A DNA stretch of 64,000 bases from NCBI RefSeq assembly GCF_001949145.1, contig NW_019091360.1, positions 3,343,047 through 3,407,046 of the forward strand. Direction: 5' to 3'. Positions 23,801 through 35,332 of the stretch are shown piece by piece (position 1 is the first letter of the stretch; each line of letters begins with the position of its first letter). The notes beneath the pieces are model-generated. The model was not told the DNA's origin and ran no database searches. It was given only the letters and a program-made list of their open reading frames with translations. The translations under genes and the position numbers were made by a program. The stretch comes from Acanthaster planci (Eukaryota > Echinodermata > Asteroidea > Valvatida > Acanthasteridae).

Positions 23801-25392
23801 GCTCGCTATATATACTTGCCGCTTGCCAAGAGAGTCTGCATTGACCATTAGATTGCCTGTATTTTGTCACTAAAATAAGAATTGTATGTAAGCGTCCTGT
23901 TGCCATGGAGCCAATGAACTATGGGATTGGTTTGAAAGCCAGAAAAGCAGTTAAACTTTGAAATTTTTAGTCTTTTGTGAATTGTATTTGAGGACGAGTC
24001 CTTCATGCCAAATGTCATAATGCTTTCGTGCATTGCATATAGCCACCTCAACCAGTGGTAAAAAGGTTTGGTAACATTATTCTCAAAATGCATTTTCTGA
24101 ATGTTTTATGATGTAATAGAGCAGTTATTTACAGGAAGGGTACATGTAGCTCTTTGGAGCTGTGAGGTACGGTAATTATGAGGAGTTAAAGATATTAATA
24201 CTTTTTGTGATGTCTGCAATAAGTGGACAAAAGTACCTACATTTAATGTGAATTTTAGTGACAGTTTTCAAGTTTATTCTGCCACTTTTTGCCATGAAAT
24301 GCAAACTTTTATTTACCAGCCTTTTTTATCCTCCCAATATCAAGTACATGTACATTGTTTACCAATTATACCAAAGTCATTTTAATATCCCTGCAATAAC
24401 AGACTTTAAAAAGACATCCTTAAAGGCAGTGTGTATTGTTGTGGAAATTGTTAATTTAACCCCTCCCCTACACTTTTGGTTCAGTCTAACCCTAGAGCCC
24501 ACAACTCTTGAATGGGATTATCAGTCTGTACATGCTGTTGATCATTGCTTTGTTTGATCCCACCAATTCTACCATTGGTGATCAAGAGAGAAAGCGAGAC
24601 ACAGACTGACGTGACAGAGATTGTGATCAATTTCCAAGCTGGTTTATTAACCTTAATCTTTGACTTATGAAACTGAGGTATCTTAAAGGTGTGATGTTGT
24701 GCAGTTATGTCCAAAAGGAATTCTGGAAAGGCGGAGGAAATGTACCAATTCGACAAACTGTAGAAGCAGGACCATGGCCTCTGGGATTCAAGTAGCCATT
24801 GACAGAACCTTCATAGGTCTACTCCCAATTCAGGGGAGTTAACTTTAATCATACAAACTTACCTCTACCGTGTTTTCCTGCCCCCATGCCTGAGCTTGGT
24901 AACTGCAGCAAGGCTTTCCACAGCCGCACACCTAAGCAAAGTTATGAACAACCTGTGGACAGAAGCACATGGCATTTTCAAACTTCCCTCCACACAATAT
25001 CCAGTGAGAGAATGTTGTCACTGCCCAGCAGGACAGATACCAGCGTTGTATTCGAGCCCATCAGAAGTCCAGTCACAAATCCCTTCACAAGGCCAGTCAT
25101 AAGTAGCAGGGTGAACGATGACAAAAGAATGCTTGTGTCACAGTTCATTTGAATAGCTCTTGAATTGGCTTAAGACTGGATGACTCGTGATGGACTTACA
25201 ATGGACTTGAATACAACAATGACAGATACATACCCTCACCATGGCAGTGAGGGTTGTTGGAGGGGTAGACTGAACCAAAAATCGAAGGTGGGGCAGTTGG
25301 AGTTGTAGAGGGGCCTCATACATGTATCACTGTATAGTCATTTCTACTGCATTTACACATCTGCAATTTCCCCAAATGTCTCAGAAATGGAA

Positions 25393-25455
25393 TTTCACTG
25401 GTTGCCAGGCATGTTTTGGAGGTCAAACCTCGCATGGATCTGGTAGCCAGTGAAA
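25393..25455. repeat. Short inverted repeat
   Basis: Arms TTTCACTGGTTGCCAG (25393-25408) and CTGGTAGCCAGTGAAA (25440-25455) are complementary at 14 of 16 positions around a 31-base loop. No function is assigned. Confidence 0.55.
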
Positions 25456-28400
25456 CTTTAGCCCGGATGTGTGTTGATTTGTATGGTGGTGCTTCTGCTT
25501 TTTAAAATGTCGGCTTGGTTTCCAGGTTAGACCATGTTAGCCATGCTAAACCAGTTTTCTACTAAAAAATATATCCATTATTTAACCATGCTTAAGAAGC
25601 ACTGTAATCACATTTATTTTGTTAAACCATGCTACGCCATCATTGCAGTCAGACTATGCCAACCATGGTGTCACTTCAGCATTCTAAACAAGTACTTATG
25701 AGTACAGACGTTAAAAAGTAGGATAAGTTGAAGGTGCATTGGTAGTACACGTTCAAATATCGTTACAAAAATGATGTCCACTGACAAAAACACCCGGGAT
25801 CAGATCCTAGCAATGAGAGTAAAGGATGTTCTGCATTAGAAAGAGCTTACTCAGCTCCTGGGCTGATTAAAAAAAAATGAAGTTTCTCATACAGTTTTTA
25901 CTGTATGGAGGGGACAGAGCAGCCTTTTTTATGGTAGATTTTTGGAAGATGTTGGATGGGTTTTCTTGTCTCCTTTGCAAACACTTTTTGTGTCTAAAGC
26001 TCCTGCCATGTTCAACAGGTTTTAAACTTGCATTTATTGGTAAATATTGTGTTCCATATTAAAAAACAATAAAATTCAATGCAAATGTAAACAAAAGGGA
26101 AAAAAGATAAAACAAAAAAAATGAGGCCGGAAAAGGAAGCAGGTATGGATAACAAACTTTTATGTTGTTCGTTATTTGCTCAGCATACGTGTACTTCTGT
26201 TATCACACTGCAATATCTGATACTGTGTGGGTGAACATTTGTGTAGTTCATGTTGATTTCTGCTGAGCTTTGAAATTGTTTTCAAGGCCAGTACCCCTTC
26301 AGAAGGTGCACTACTTCCGGACCATTTGGTTGGATTACGTGTGCAAAGAGTTTTAACAGAAAGGGCTGCCAACTCATTTGCACCGAGTGCGAGTCTGGCA
26401 CACTGGGGTTACTCTCAATCTCATCTGGGGTTTCTCACACCAAAAACCTCATGAAAAACAGTAAAAAGTAATTTGCTGAATGCTTGTGTTTCCTGTCCTG
26501 ATGGTGGAATTAAAATATTCCGCAGTCTGTAAGCTTGCTTCCAGTTAAAAAAAAAAGGGAAGAAAAGTTCTGGCTGGCTTCCAATGCAATCTGGTAGATG
26601 GTTTGTGGATGGATGACGCAAATCAGCCGTACCCAAGCTATAGCTGTATCTTTGCCCTCAAACTCAAATCTAACTCGGTGTTGGCAGCCCAGTCAGGTGC
26701 TCTGTGTTATACTGGTTCCAATATGGAAACAGTCATGTCTTCGGTACCACTGACATTCCATTCCCCACAACTGGCTCAATAATTTGAATTGCTCTTAGAT
26801 ATTCTGCTGTCTTTAAAGCTTTATAATGTAGTATATAATGCAATGCAAAACAATAATCCTATTCGTGTGTGTGCATTTGATTACACTAAATATACATGTA
26901 CAACATGTACTTTTGATTCCAAAAATTTTGAAAAATTCATTTATAATGCTTTCACGATATTTTTTATGCAGTTTGTGGCGGAGGGCAGAGATTGGAAGTT
27001 CAAAACCAAAATTGTTTGTTTCCTTTGTATATTAAAGCCTATGAAGTACTCACAGTGGTGGGAGAGTTATTTTTTGTGTAAGACTTTAAAATGTGATTTT
27101 GAAGCAAACTTTCAGACTTGGGCACATGCAGTGTCAATTGTCTTTAAATGTTGCCTGGTTTAATAGTCTTATTTGGGTGCCCAGACACAATGTCTCGTTA
27201 AATTCTTTTAAGCTTTTTCTTTGCTGATGTCCACCTTTCATGGTTCTAGTGGCTGCAGTAAAAGATTGGCTGTGATTCCACTTGTCAAGTTTATCACAGT
27301 AGAGCACAGCAAACTGACGTGAAAAGATGATTTCAGTAATTATGTAGCGAGTCACCAATGCAATGTTTGTTAGCTTCATGGACGTTCCTGCATGCGCGTT
27401 CAACAACTTTTCTCTTTACCATAAGAACATTGGTTGCAAAACCAGATGATTAAAGGTTACCACAAAGTCTGTGTAGATCTAGCACCATTTTGAAACTGTG
27501 CATGTTATCTCCCCCCCCCCAAAGAAAATGCCTTTTCTCTTCATATTTTCTACAATTTTGGCAGATTTCAATATCTTCAATACAGCACTCCGAGAACAGG
27601 TGAACTTCCTAATGTTCATTGTTGATCCATCTCTATTCCGATTTTCACACCTCATCTTCTGGGATTGTTTAGTGTAATTTCACTATTGACAGCTAAAGTT
27701 GATCAAACTGGCCCATCTGCGCCAAGGAGTATACTCTTTTTTACAGATGTCATTCATTCATCACTTTGGTGATGGTTTTAGAATCTTGATATAACTATTC
27801 ATGTCTCACAGCCAGCTTTGCCAATCTCTCTAAATAATACTTTTTATTATTTCTTACGATATTTTGGAATAAAGTGCAATTCAGAAGATGATATTTTCCT
27901 CCCATGGTGCTTAAAAAAATGTAATTCAATTTATTCGCTATGAGTAGAATATTTTGATTGGAAGATTGAAGAGAAATGGTAAGCCTGCTGGTTAACTGCA
28001 TGTGTGGTCTTTCAAGAGAGAGAATTATCAAGAAGTTGCCCTTTGAAATTCTTAAGAACTGCAGTGGTTTTTACATGCAGCTTAAGACTTTTTTCCCCCT
28101 CACAGACCACTGAAATTTTTTTTATATGATCCGTAAAATACTGAAAAGAATAAGACTTGTTTTGTACGAACTTGGAAAAATGTTGCATGATTGTTCCATT
28201 TTAATTTTTTTAGCATTTGGGGGTTTTATGCTTTTAGGGATTTTTTTTGGGGGGGGGCTGATTTTAGCAAAAACTGTTTGGTAACTTGTGTACAAGACAG
28301 AGCGTAGTAAAATGCACAAAGAAACAGGTTGAGAATATTGAATCTTTTGTGATTGATTGTAGTGTATCATTTTTCTTTTTTTCCCATGCTTGGTGAGAAT

Positions 28401-28728
28401 GGATTTCCAACAGAGCAGTATTCACATTCATGAGTTAGGTTTTCAATGGTTTGCCCTAAGGCAATGGAAATGGACAATTGATACCAAGTGCCCTTATGTG
28501 ATAACGTGGGTTAGCGGTAGACAATACAACCTACCAGACTGTGACTGTAATGCACACTGCCATGTATGACATTTACTTTCTGATAGGAAGGTTCATGTCC
28601 ACTATCAAACTAACATATGTACACTGAGAAATATTGTAATAGACTAGGAAATGTTGGGACTCTACATATTTTGAAGTTTGTGTCTTAAACCTAGTTGTAT
28701 AATTGCTGAACCTATTCACGGGTAATTG

Positions 28729-28886
28729 CAGTTGAATCTCGTTAATAAGAGCATTGTTAATACAACTTTAATAGCAGGGAAAATTTGAGGTCCCGATTCG
28801 ATCCTTGTTGTTGTCTTCATTCCTGACAATACAAAGTCCCTGTTATAAAAAAGTCTGAAGGACCTCTTATTAATGAGGTTCAACTG
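28729..28886. mobile_element. MITE with CAGTTGAA ends (pogo/Tigger or mariner type)
   Basis: The ends form 23-base inverted repeats beginning CAGTTGAA[TC]CTC[GA]TTAATAA, with two mismatches and further matches inward (a TAACAGGGA-type block). The right end is followed by TA. CAGT-type ends with TA insertion sites are typical of pogo/Tigger elements. The element is 158 bases and non-coding. Confidence 0.65.
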
Positions 28887-29268
28887 TAGTTAAGAGCTGG
28901 TCTTTATATGAATATGGATAAGCATTAGAGAGTCAAAAGTCCAAGTAAAAATTCCGAACAGGTGGAAAGTACTTTATATGCATGATAACTATATAGCTCA
29001 AAGTGCCAACCGAGGGCTTCCAAATGTTATATATATTCCCGTCAGAAAAAAAGAACTGCCTTTTTTTTGAAAATCTTTTGATTGGATGAACACATTTTAA
29101 TGGGGAAGATTAATCATGTACGTATTGTGTTACTGCCACAGCATGAGATAGATTGCTGGTAACTTTTTACTTGTATAACCCTTTAGGTCTTTGATTTTGC
29201 CAATGGCTGTGGCACTCTCTCTCTCTCTCTGGCTGCAAGTTTCAAAGTCTAAGAAGGCAACAGCTCCA

Positions 29269-29556
29269 GGGCCCAATTTTATGGAGCTTCTTAACAGTTT
29301 GTAGAAAGTCGTGCTAATTTTGGCAGAAAAATGTGCTTACCTTAAGCACTGATTCAAGGCGGTGCTTGGCGTGGTTGAGGGAACAGTTGCACCCGCTTTA
29401 AGATTTCTATTGTTATGTCACTAAGTTTAAGCAACATTTTTTCCTCCAAGGTTAGCATGCCTTTGGCTGTGCTTACTGCTTACAGTCTCCATGAAATACA
29501 TGAAGCCTCTCTTAGCGTGAAATCACATGCTAAGCAGCCCCGTGAAATTGGGTCCC
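29269..29556. mobile_element. MITE with GGGCCCAATTT ends
   Basis: The left end reads GGGCCCAATTTTATGGAGCT and the complement of the right end reads GGGACCCAATTTCACGGGGC, both leading into GCTTA-like sequence. The element is about 290 bases with no coding potential. No clear target-site duplication was found. Confidence 0.7.
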
Positions 29557-31642
29557 GTTCCGACTACTGATATCGGGCTTCATAACACAAATAGAGCTTG
29601 GGATTAAGTCATAACAGTCCTACAACCATCTAATCAAAGAGCTAAGGCCAAAATCAGCTCAAGAATTCCATTTTCAAAGCGTTGTTTTAAAGTTGTAGTA
29701 TGGGAGTTGCAATAATGCAAGAGTATCTGAGACTTTAATTCAAGTTTCAATCCTCCGTAGCAACACTTGTTCAGCCAGAACTTGCCTTTAAACTGCAAAA
29801 GTCATGTCTGCAAACTATCTTTCCAAAAACCTACCGTGCCGGTAATTTGCGGAACTGTAACCAGATGTCTTCTCTATATTTCATTCTTTTTCACCTTGGT
29901 CTACATGTAAAGACAAAATTGGACATCGCAAATCTATCAGAGAACTGTATGCAAGATAGTAGTTTGATCTTCACTATGTCCTATTGCTCCTAAGCAGAGT
30001 GGTTATTTCACACAGAATTTGGGAGCAGTTTGATACCAAAGTTAAAGATTCATACTCAACGGTTATGTTGTGTGTTTGTGAGAAGCAAAACTCTAGTTGT
30101 CAACATATCTTACCCGAGAGTGAATTCCACCATCTGTAGTGTGATGGTTAATGCTTCTCTGAATCCTCTCCAGTTTGGTGGATTTCATTTTAACTCATGT
30201 ATATGAGGAGAATTGCATCTTAACTGCATTTTACAATCATGGCCATGAGGATTATCAATGTGCATACTAAATAATGTGCATACTAAATAATGCCAAACAC
30301 TATGCATGTATAATGTGATTACACATGCAAACTAAGACCAGTCCTTTATGGTCTCCATTTCGATGAAGTACAATTTCACAGCTTTATAGTTATAGGTCAA
30401 AATACAATGAAACCACAACTTGATTTCTAAATGATTTCAGATTTCACATATTATGTTGAATTTGTTTTTTTACTACATTAAAGTATGTTTTGAAGTTTCT
30501 TCCTAAATAGTAATGATATACTTGCATGAAGTACTAGCAGATTAACCATTGTATCATTTCAAAGCATGTTCCAACAAAATGCCATATTTAATCTCATATT
30601 TATAATAAAATTTCATTTTATTTAACAAAGTCTTCAAAAGAGCTTTATGTAGTAGAGTGAATAAAATGCCGTAAGTGTTGCGCCAATGCTGCTTTAGTGT
30701 TTGTCTGATTTTTTTCTCAGCCATCTTGGAAAGTCGGGGTTTTTAGTTGTTTTGTTTAGTTGGGAGGGGGACGGGTGTAATGCTTGGTCTTGATATCAGG
30801 TACAGGGCGTTAACAAAGCCTTCCATGACACAGGTCTATGGCTGTTACTGCAGGGCTGTCAACAGCAAGAATGCGTCTTGAACCAAATTCTGTTGAAGGG
30901 CAGAAAAACTTTTATACAGGGAAAGGGAAGGGGGGGGCAAAAATCTTGGGAAATTGTTAGGCAACCTTTGATGACCTTTCTGAGGGGAGGCTATGTTATG
31001 GTACATTGAACACACTTTGGGAAGGAAGAGGAAGGAAATAGGCCATAAAAATCGCCCTTCTATTTTTCAAATTTTCCCCCTTTCTAGGGTGGGGCATGAC
31101 ACCTGTTAACCCCTTCCCAGATCCACCCTTGGCCAACCTTTGACTAAGAGTTGAGCACGAAAATAGGTGTAGCCGCAGTGCTGGAAGCCCATGTTTGACG
31201 GCCACATGATCTATACCTGTACAGATACAGGTGCATATGCCATATTCACAGATATGACATTGCTGCTGTGAGAACTACAGTATATCAATCAATTACTTGT
31301 TCTTCACCAGCAATGACCCAACAGACTCTGCTAAATGTTTTTAGTGTTCAGATGGGCCTGGAAAGGTTGAGAAAACGTACATGATTTAATTATCTGGGGA
31401 GATTTGATACTTCCTGGATGAGAAATCCCTTAAGGGTGTGAGAAAACCTGAAATGCACGAGTTTCACACACAATTATGATGATGGTGTGAAATTAGAAAT
31501 CACGATCACAGTCAAACAAGGCTGAATTGCCCTTTGCACTGGGCACATGTACGGGTAGATGAATGAGGAGATGACATATAAATCAGTAACAACTGATTTC
31601 GGAAGGTATGCTGCAGGCACTAGACCAAGAGCAAGATGGTAC

Positions 31643-31701
31643 TTAACCCTAACCCTCCTCAATCCTTCACCTGTTGGAGGACTGAGGAGTGTTAGGGTTA
31701 A
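31643..31701. mobile_element. Very short TTAA-bounded foldback
   Basis: Fifty-nine bases from TTAACCCTAACCCTCCTCA to its near complement ending GTTAGGGTTAA. The CCTCAATCCT-type interior matches the longer element at 38954-39342, so it looks like a minimal member of the same family. Confidence 0.65.
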
Positions 31702-32370
31702 TAGTTCATAACAGACCTTAGACAAGCATGAAAATGAGGTCATGTTTTGCCACTGGTTTAACCAGTCAAGTTGGCCACTTTGAGAGATTCATCCATGATA
31801 CCACGTGCAACTCCAAAAAAGACACCATACCCGTCAATTATTACCGGTCAATTTAGGCCATTTATTGAAAGATTTAATCCATTCATATTTTGACAAAGCA
31901 CACCTTACTGGTAAATCCATTACCGTCTGGAGGGCTGAAATGGGCTAGGAGTTGTATGCAAATGGCCCTGTTAGCGAGTTGGCCATCTTGAATCAAAAAC
32001 GAGGTGATCCCTGTAACAGTTTTTCTAAAATCATCAGCCGACAAATTATACAGAGTATAAGCCTTTGTGCACCAATGAGCAGTTCCAAAGTAAGGATAAC
32101 AATTCACCTTACCTTTTTCAAATTGAGGCTACCGCCAACCGCGACTCCATGGGCCACGTGATCGCGCAAGGCACGTTGGGAACTAACATGGCGCAGCAAG
32201 ATCGTACCCATAGGAACGAGGCTGAGCTATTGCATAATTATAGCAAAACTAGTCAGGCTCCTTCCCACTTCAGAGAATTTAAAACAAAGTGGATTCAGAG
32301 AGCAGGATCCAAAATGGCTTCTTTCTAAATCAAGCCCATACTTGTCATCCAGCCAAGTCATGTAACTCTC

Positions 32371-32966
32371 TTAACCACTTCATGCCAGAGCATTTTCCAA
32401 TGTTGATGATGCTGGGCCGGCATGATTATCATTTTTTCCGTTTTCAAAATTCTTCAAAAATTCATCATTTCATTTAACGGACGTTTATAGCCGCACGAAG
32501 TAATCTTTAGGCACTACTCTAAGTTGACAGGTAACCTTCATTTACACCCGAGTATTTCAGCCAAGCCTGCAGCCTTGTAAAAAGAGCCCAGATTGTACGG
32601 TGTTATGTAACTTTATTTTGTTCACAAACCTGGCTCAGTGCACTGCTGACCTCTTTTCAATGGGGGCCACATTAGCGTGCAGCGGTGCTGTGTGGTTCAT
32701 CGCTGTGGTGGTGGAACGCTTTTGTCCCCGGTGGTAATCCGCTCGCTCTCAATGCCCCAAACCCTGATATAAGGTTTCAAAACAAGGCTGATTTATCACC
32801 ACTTTTGAGAGTGAAAAATTTTGATAATGCCAAGCAGCCTGGTCTTTTGTTCGGAGTACAGTCTTTTGTAACAGGGCCTTGTTTCCTTTGTCCCACTTTG
32901 GAGACCCCAGCGACGCATATAAAGCATACGTCTCCGATTCCGGAGTCCCCAGGAGGAAGTGGTTAA
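32371..32966. mobile_element. TTAA-bounded MITE, about 600 bases
   Basis: The ends are exact inverted repeats, TTAACCACTTC at 32371 and GAAGTGGTTAA ending at 32966. TTAA is the target site used by piggyBac-class transposases, so a non-autonomous piggyBac-like element is inferred. No transposase reading frame is present inside. Confidence 0.55.
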
Positions 32967-34633
32967 ACAACAGGAAATATTTACAATCAATCTACATGTA
33001 TGTATACCATTTTCTTTCATGGGCCATTGTGTCAAATGTAATAAGAAAACATGAGGCAAAGGTTTCAGCTGGTCTTAATACAGCTGTCTAGTAGGGGAAA
33101 CAAATCAGACCTTCATTTCCAACCTCATACATGTAGTTGATATCTAGTTTGTATTTTCCTAAAGTTAATCATCTGACCATCATTAATTAAATGTGCATGT
33201 GGCACAATCCTTGGATATTAAAACCATCTGTATTCATGAAAGAAAAAAACAAAACTATGCAGATCCACAGAAGAACAATACAGAGATCTCGTTGATTAGT
33301 GCTGAGTCTTCCCATGATGCATTGCTTACAAGCCAGTATCCATTTTTCCTGGCAACTCATCTGCTGTACATGAAAATCACTTGAGTCAACTCTAATCACT
33401 ATTAATCTAATCAAATCTAGAAAGTTACTGGAAAACTTCTCTGGGATTGTTATAAGTGTGAACAAAACTGGCTCGAGCATCTGTTGGATCCAGGAGGTTA
33501 ATGAGATTGTGTATTTAAATGCCACATTTCAAACTGTTGACCCAAAAAACAAAAACAGGACGCTCAAAGACATGAGTTGTGCCTCGATCAACGAGCCATT
33601 TTTGGAAATATAAAGACGACAAACTACAGTGGCAACTGCCAGTAAATGACCAAGTACATAGATCTTTAAAAATTCTTACAATTTGTTTGTAATGTATCAG
33701 TTTTGAAAAGTAAAGCATTCGTGCAGAAAAGTTCTTAGAATTTAACATAAGCATTTTGGAAACACCATCTTAAAATAATATGGCAAAAGGTAATGTTAAA
33801 ACCCTTAATGCAAAATAAAGCCTCCACAAATTATACAGAAAGACATATAAAATATCGATAACACTTTTTTTCAACTGGCAAGAAGGTGGCCTTTGCTTCA
33901 GAAAATTGAGCCTAAAATTGCAAATGCAGCATACACTCTGGCAAGATTGAGTTAAATGTATTCAGCGCACAGCACGGCATAAAAATGTACAGAAACCGGG
34001 GGACATACATGTATTCTTGCTGACCATGGATGAGCCGGCTCAGCGAGTCCTTTGGGATTTCACTGGCTGTTGGGTGCCATGAACATGCATCCGTCCCTGC
34101 AATGTAATCTACTAAGCTTACAAGTATAAGCCTCCAGACATGATATATACATATCATGGAAACCGTAACTGGGGCGAGATTGGGTTTCAAGAAAACACAC
34201 TAACATCTAGCGGAGGGGATGTAACCATGACAACAAGATTTTGTGATGTTCAACAACCATCATGATGAGTTCTGTCACGAGTTGCCACTATTATGTGAAT
34301 CTTGCACAATTAGTTTCCCAAATTGCTCAAAAGTTGAAAAACATGACTGATTAAATCTCTAAAATTCTACGATTGTGGGTTAAACATCCTGAAGTCTGAA
34401 AAATCCAAGGAAATCACACCTCTTACGCTAGTTTGCTGGCATGATAAAACCCAACTTGACCGTCAGTGAGGTCAGTACACGTCATTCATGACCTCTGTAA
34501 TATGACTAATTTCCAATTTCTGATCTAAATAACGAGGTCAAAGATCCACCAACAGTTTCTAAACATACTGCACATCAACAACAGTGAAAATTGGGAATGA
34601 AAGTACAGGAATCATGACTTAAACATTAACTAC

Positions 34634-34639
34634 TTTATT
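34634..34639 (-). terminator. Polyadenylation signal, candidate for ZF-C
   Basis: AATAAA on the minus strand, about 700 bases beyond the ZF-C stop codon. It is a candidate only. Confidence 0.35.
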
Positions 34640-35332
34640 TTTCAAGAATATTTCAGATGATCTTTTGGAAAAGCAAACCTGGGAATTGAATTTTATAAGG
34701 ACGAGCAAAAAGCAACCAATTGTATGCACACATTCATGCTACAATTTCCAGTAACCTCCTCACACTACCAGTACTTTCAATTTGATGCACAGCGTCATTG
34801 ATCAAAAATATGCAAAATGTTGAAATGTTTACATTTATCCAAATGACAGTTCTCAATACGGCTCCTACCCTCATGTTAAGATGTACCAGAGACTCTACTC
34901 AGGTAGAAAAAACAATACTGGATAGGTACATGCTGCTTCCATGATGTGGGAAAAAGAAGTCATAAACCACTGACTGAGCATGCTGGTAGGCCACACAATA
35001 CATCTACATGTCTACTGTGGGGGTGGGGAAATGAGAAAAGTGGGAGGCAGATATGTCAGTAAAGACGACAAAGAAGTGCTGAAGCATGCAACTGGAAATA
35101 CGAGAAAAAAGGACATCTAAAATGTGTTTCTCAGTCTGAAATGGCAAGCAGTGCATGGGAAGTAAAAAAAAAACCAAGTAAACTAATGATTTGAGGGAAT
35201 TTATATTCCTGGCTTGTCTCCATCACATGCCCTAAAAAATGCTGGTACCGGCACAAAGCAATAAATGCTAAATGGACATGCAGTTACAACGAGCGGGGAT
35301 TAGAGTGAGAAGTGGGCTGAGGAACTGCCATC

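Larger units (their letters stand above)
20887..34633. other. Long spacer between convergent ZF-B and ZF-C
   Basis: About 13.7 kb of AT-rich DNA with no supported gene. Reading frames such as 23311-23760 (149 codons) are low in complexity, lack domains and lie in T-rich sequence. Visible structure includes foldbacks at 25393-25455, 28729-28886 and 29269-29556, TTAA-bounded elements at 31643-31701 and 32371-32966, a CT microsatellite at about 29214-29232 and many TACATGTA palindromes. Confidence 0.5.

Noticed and set aside
31643-31701. Interstitial telomeric repeat (CCCTAA / TTAGGG)
   Set aside because: Only one to two telomere-like units occur at each tip, in inverted orientation and bounded by TTAA, which fits transposon ends better.
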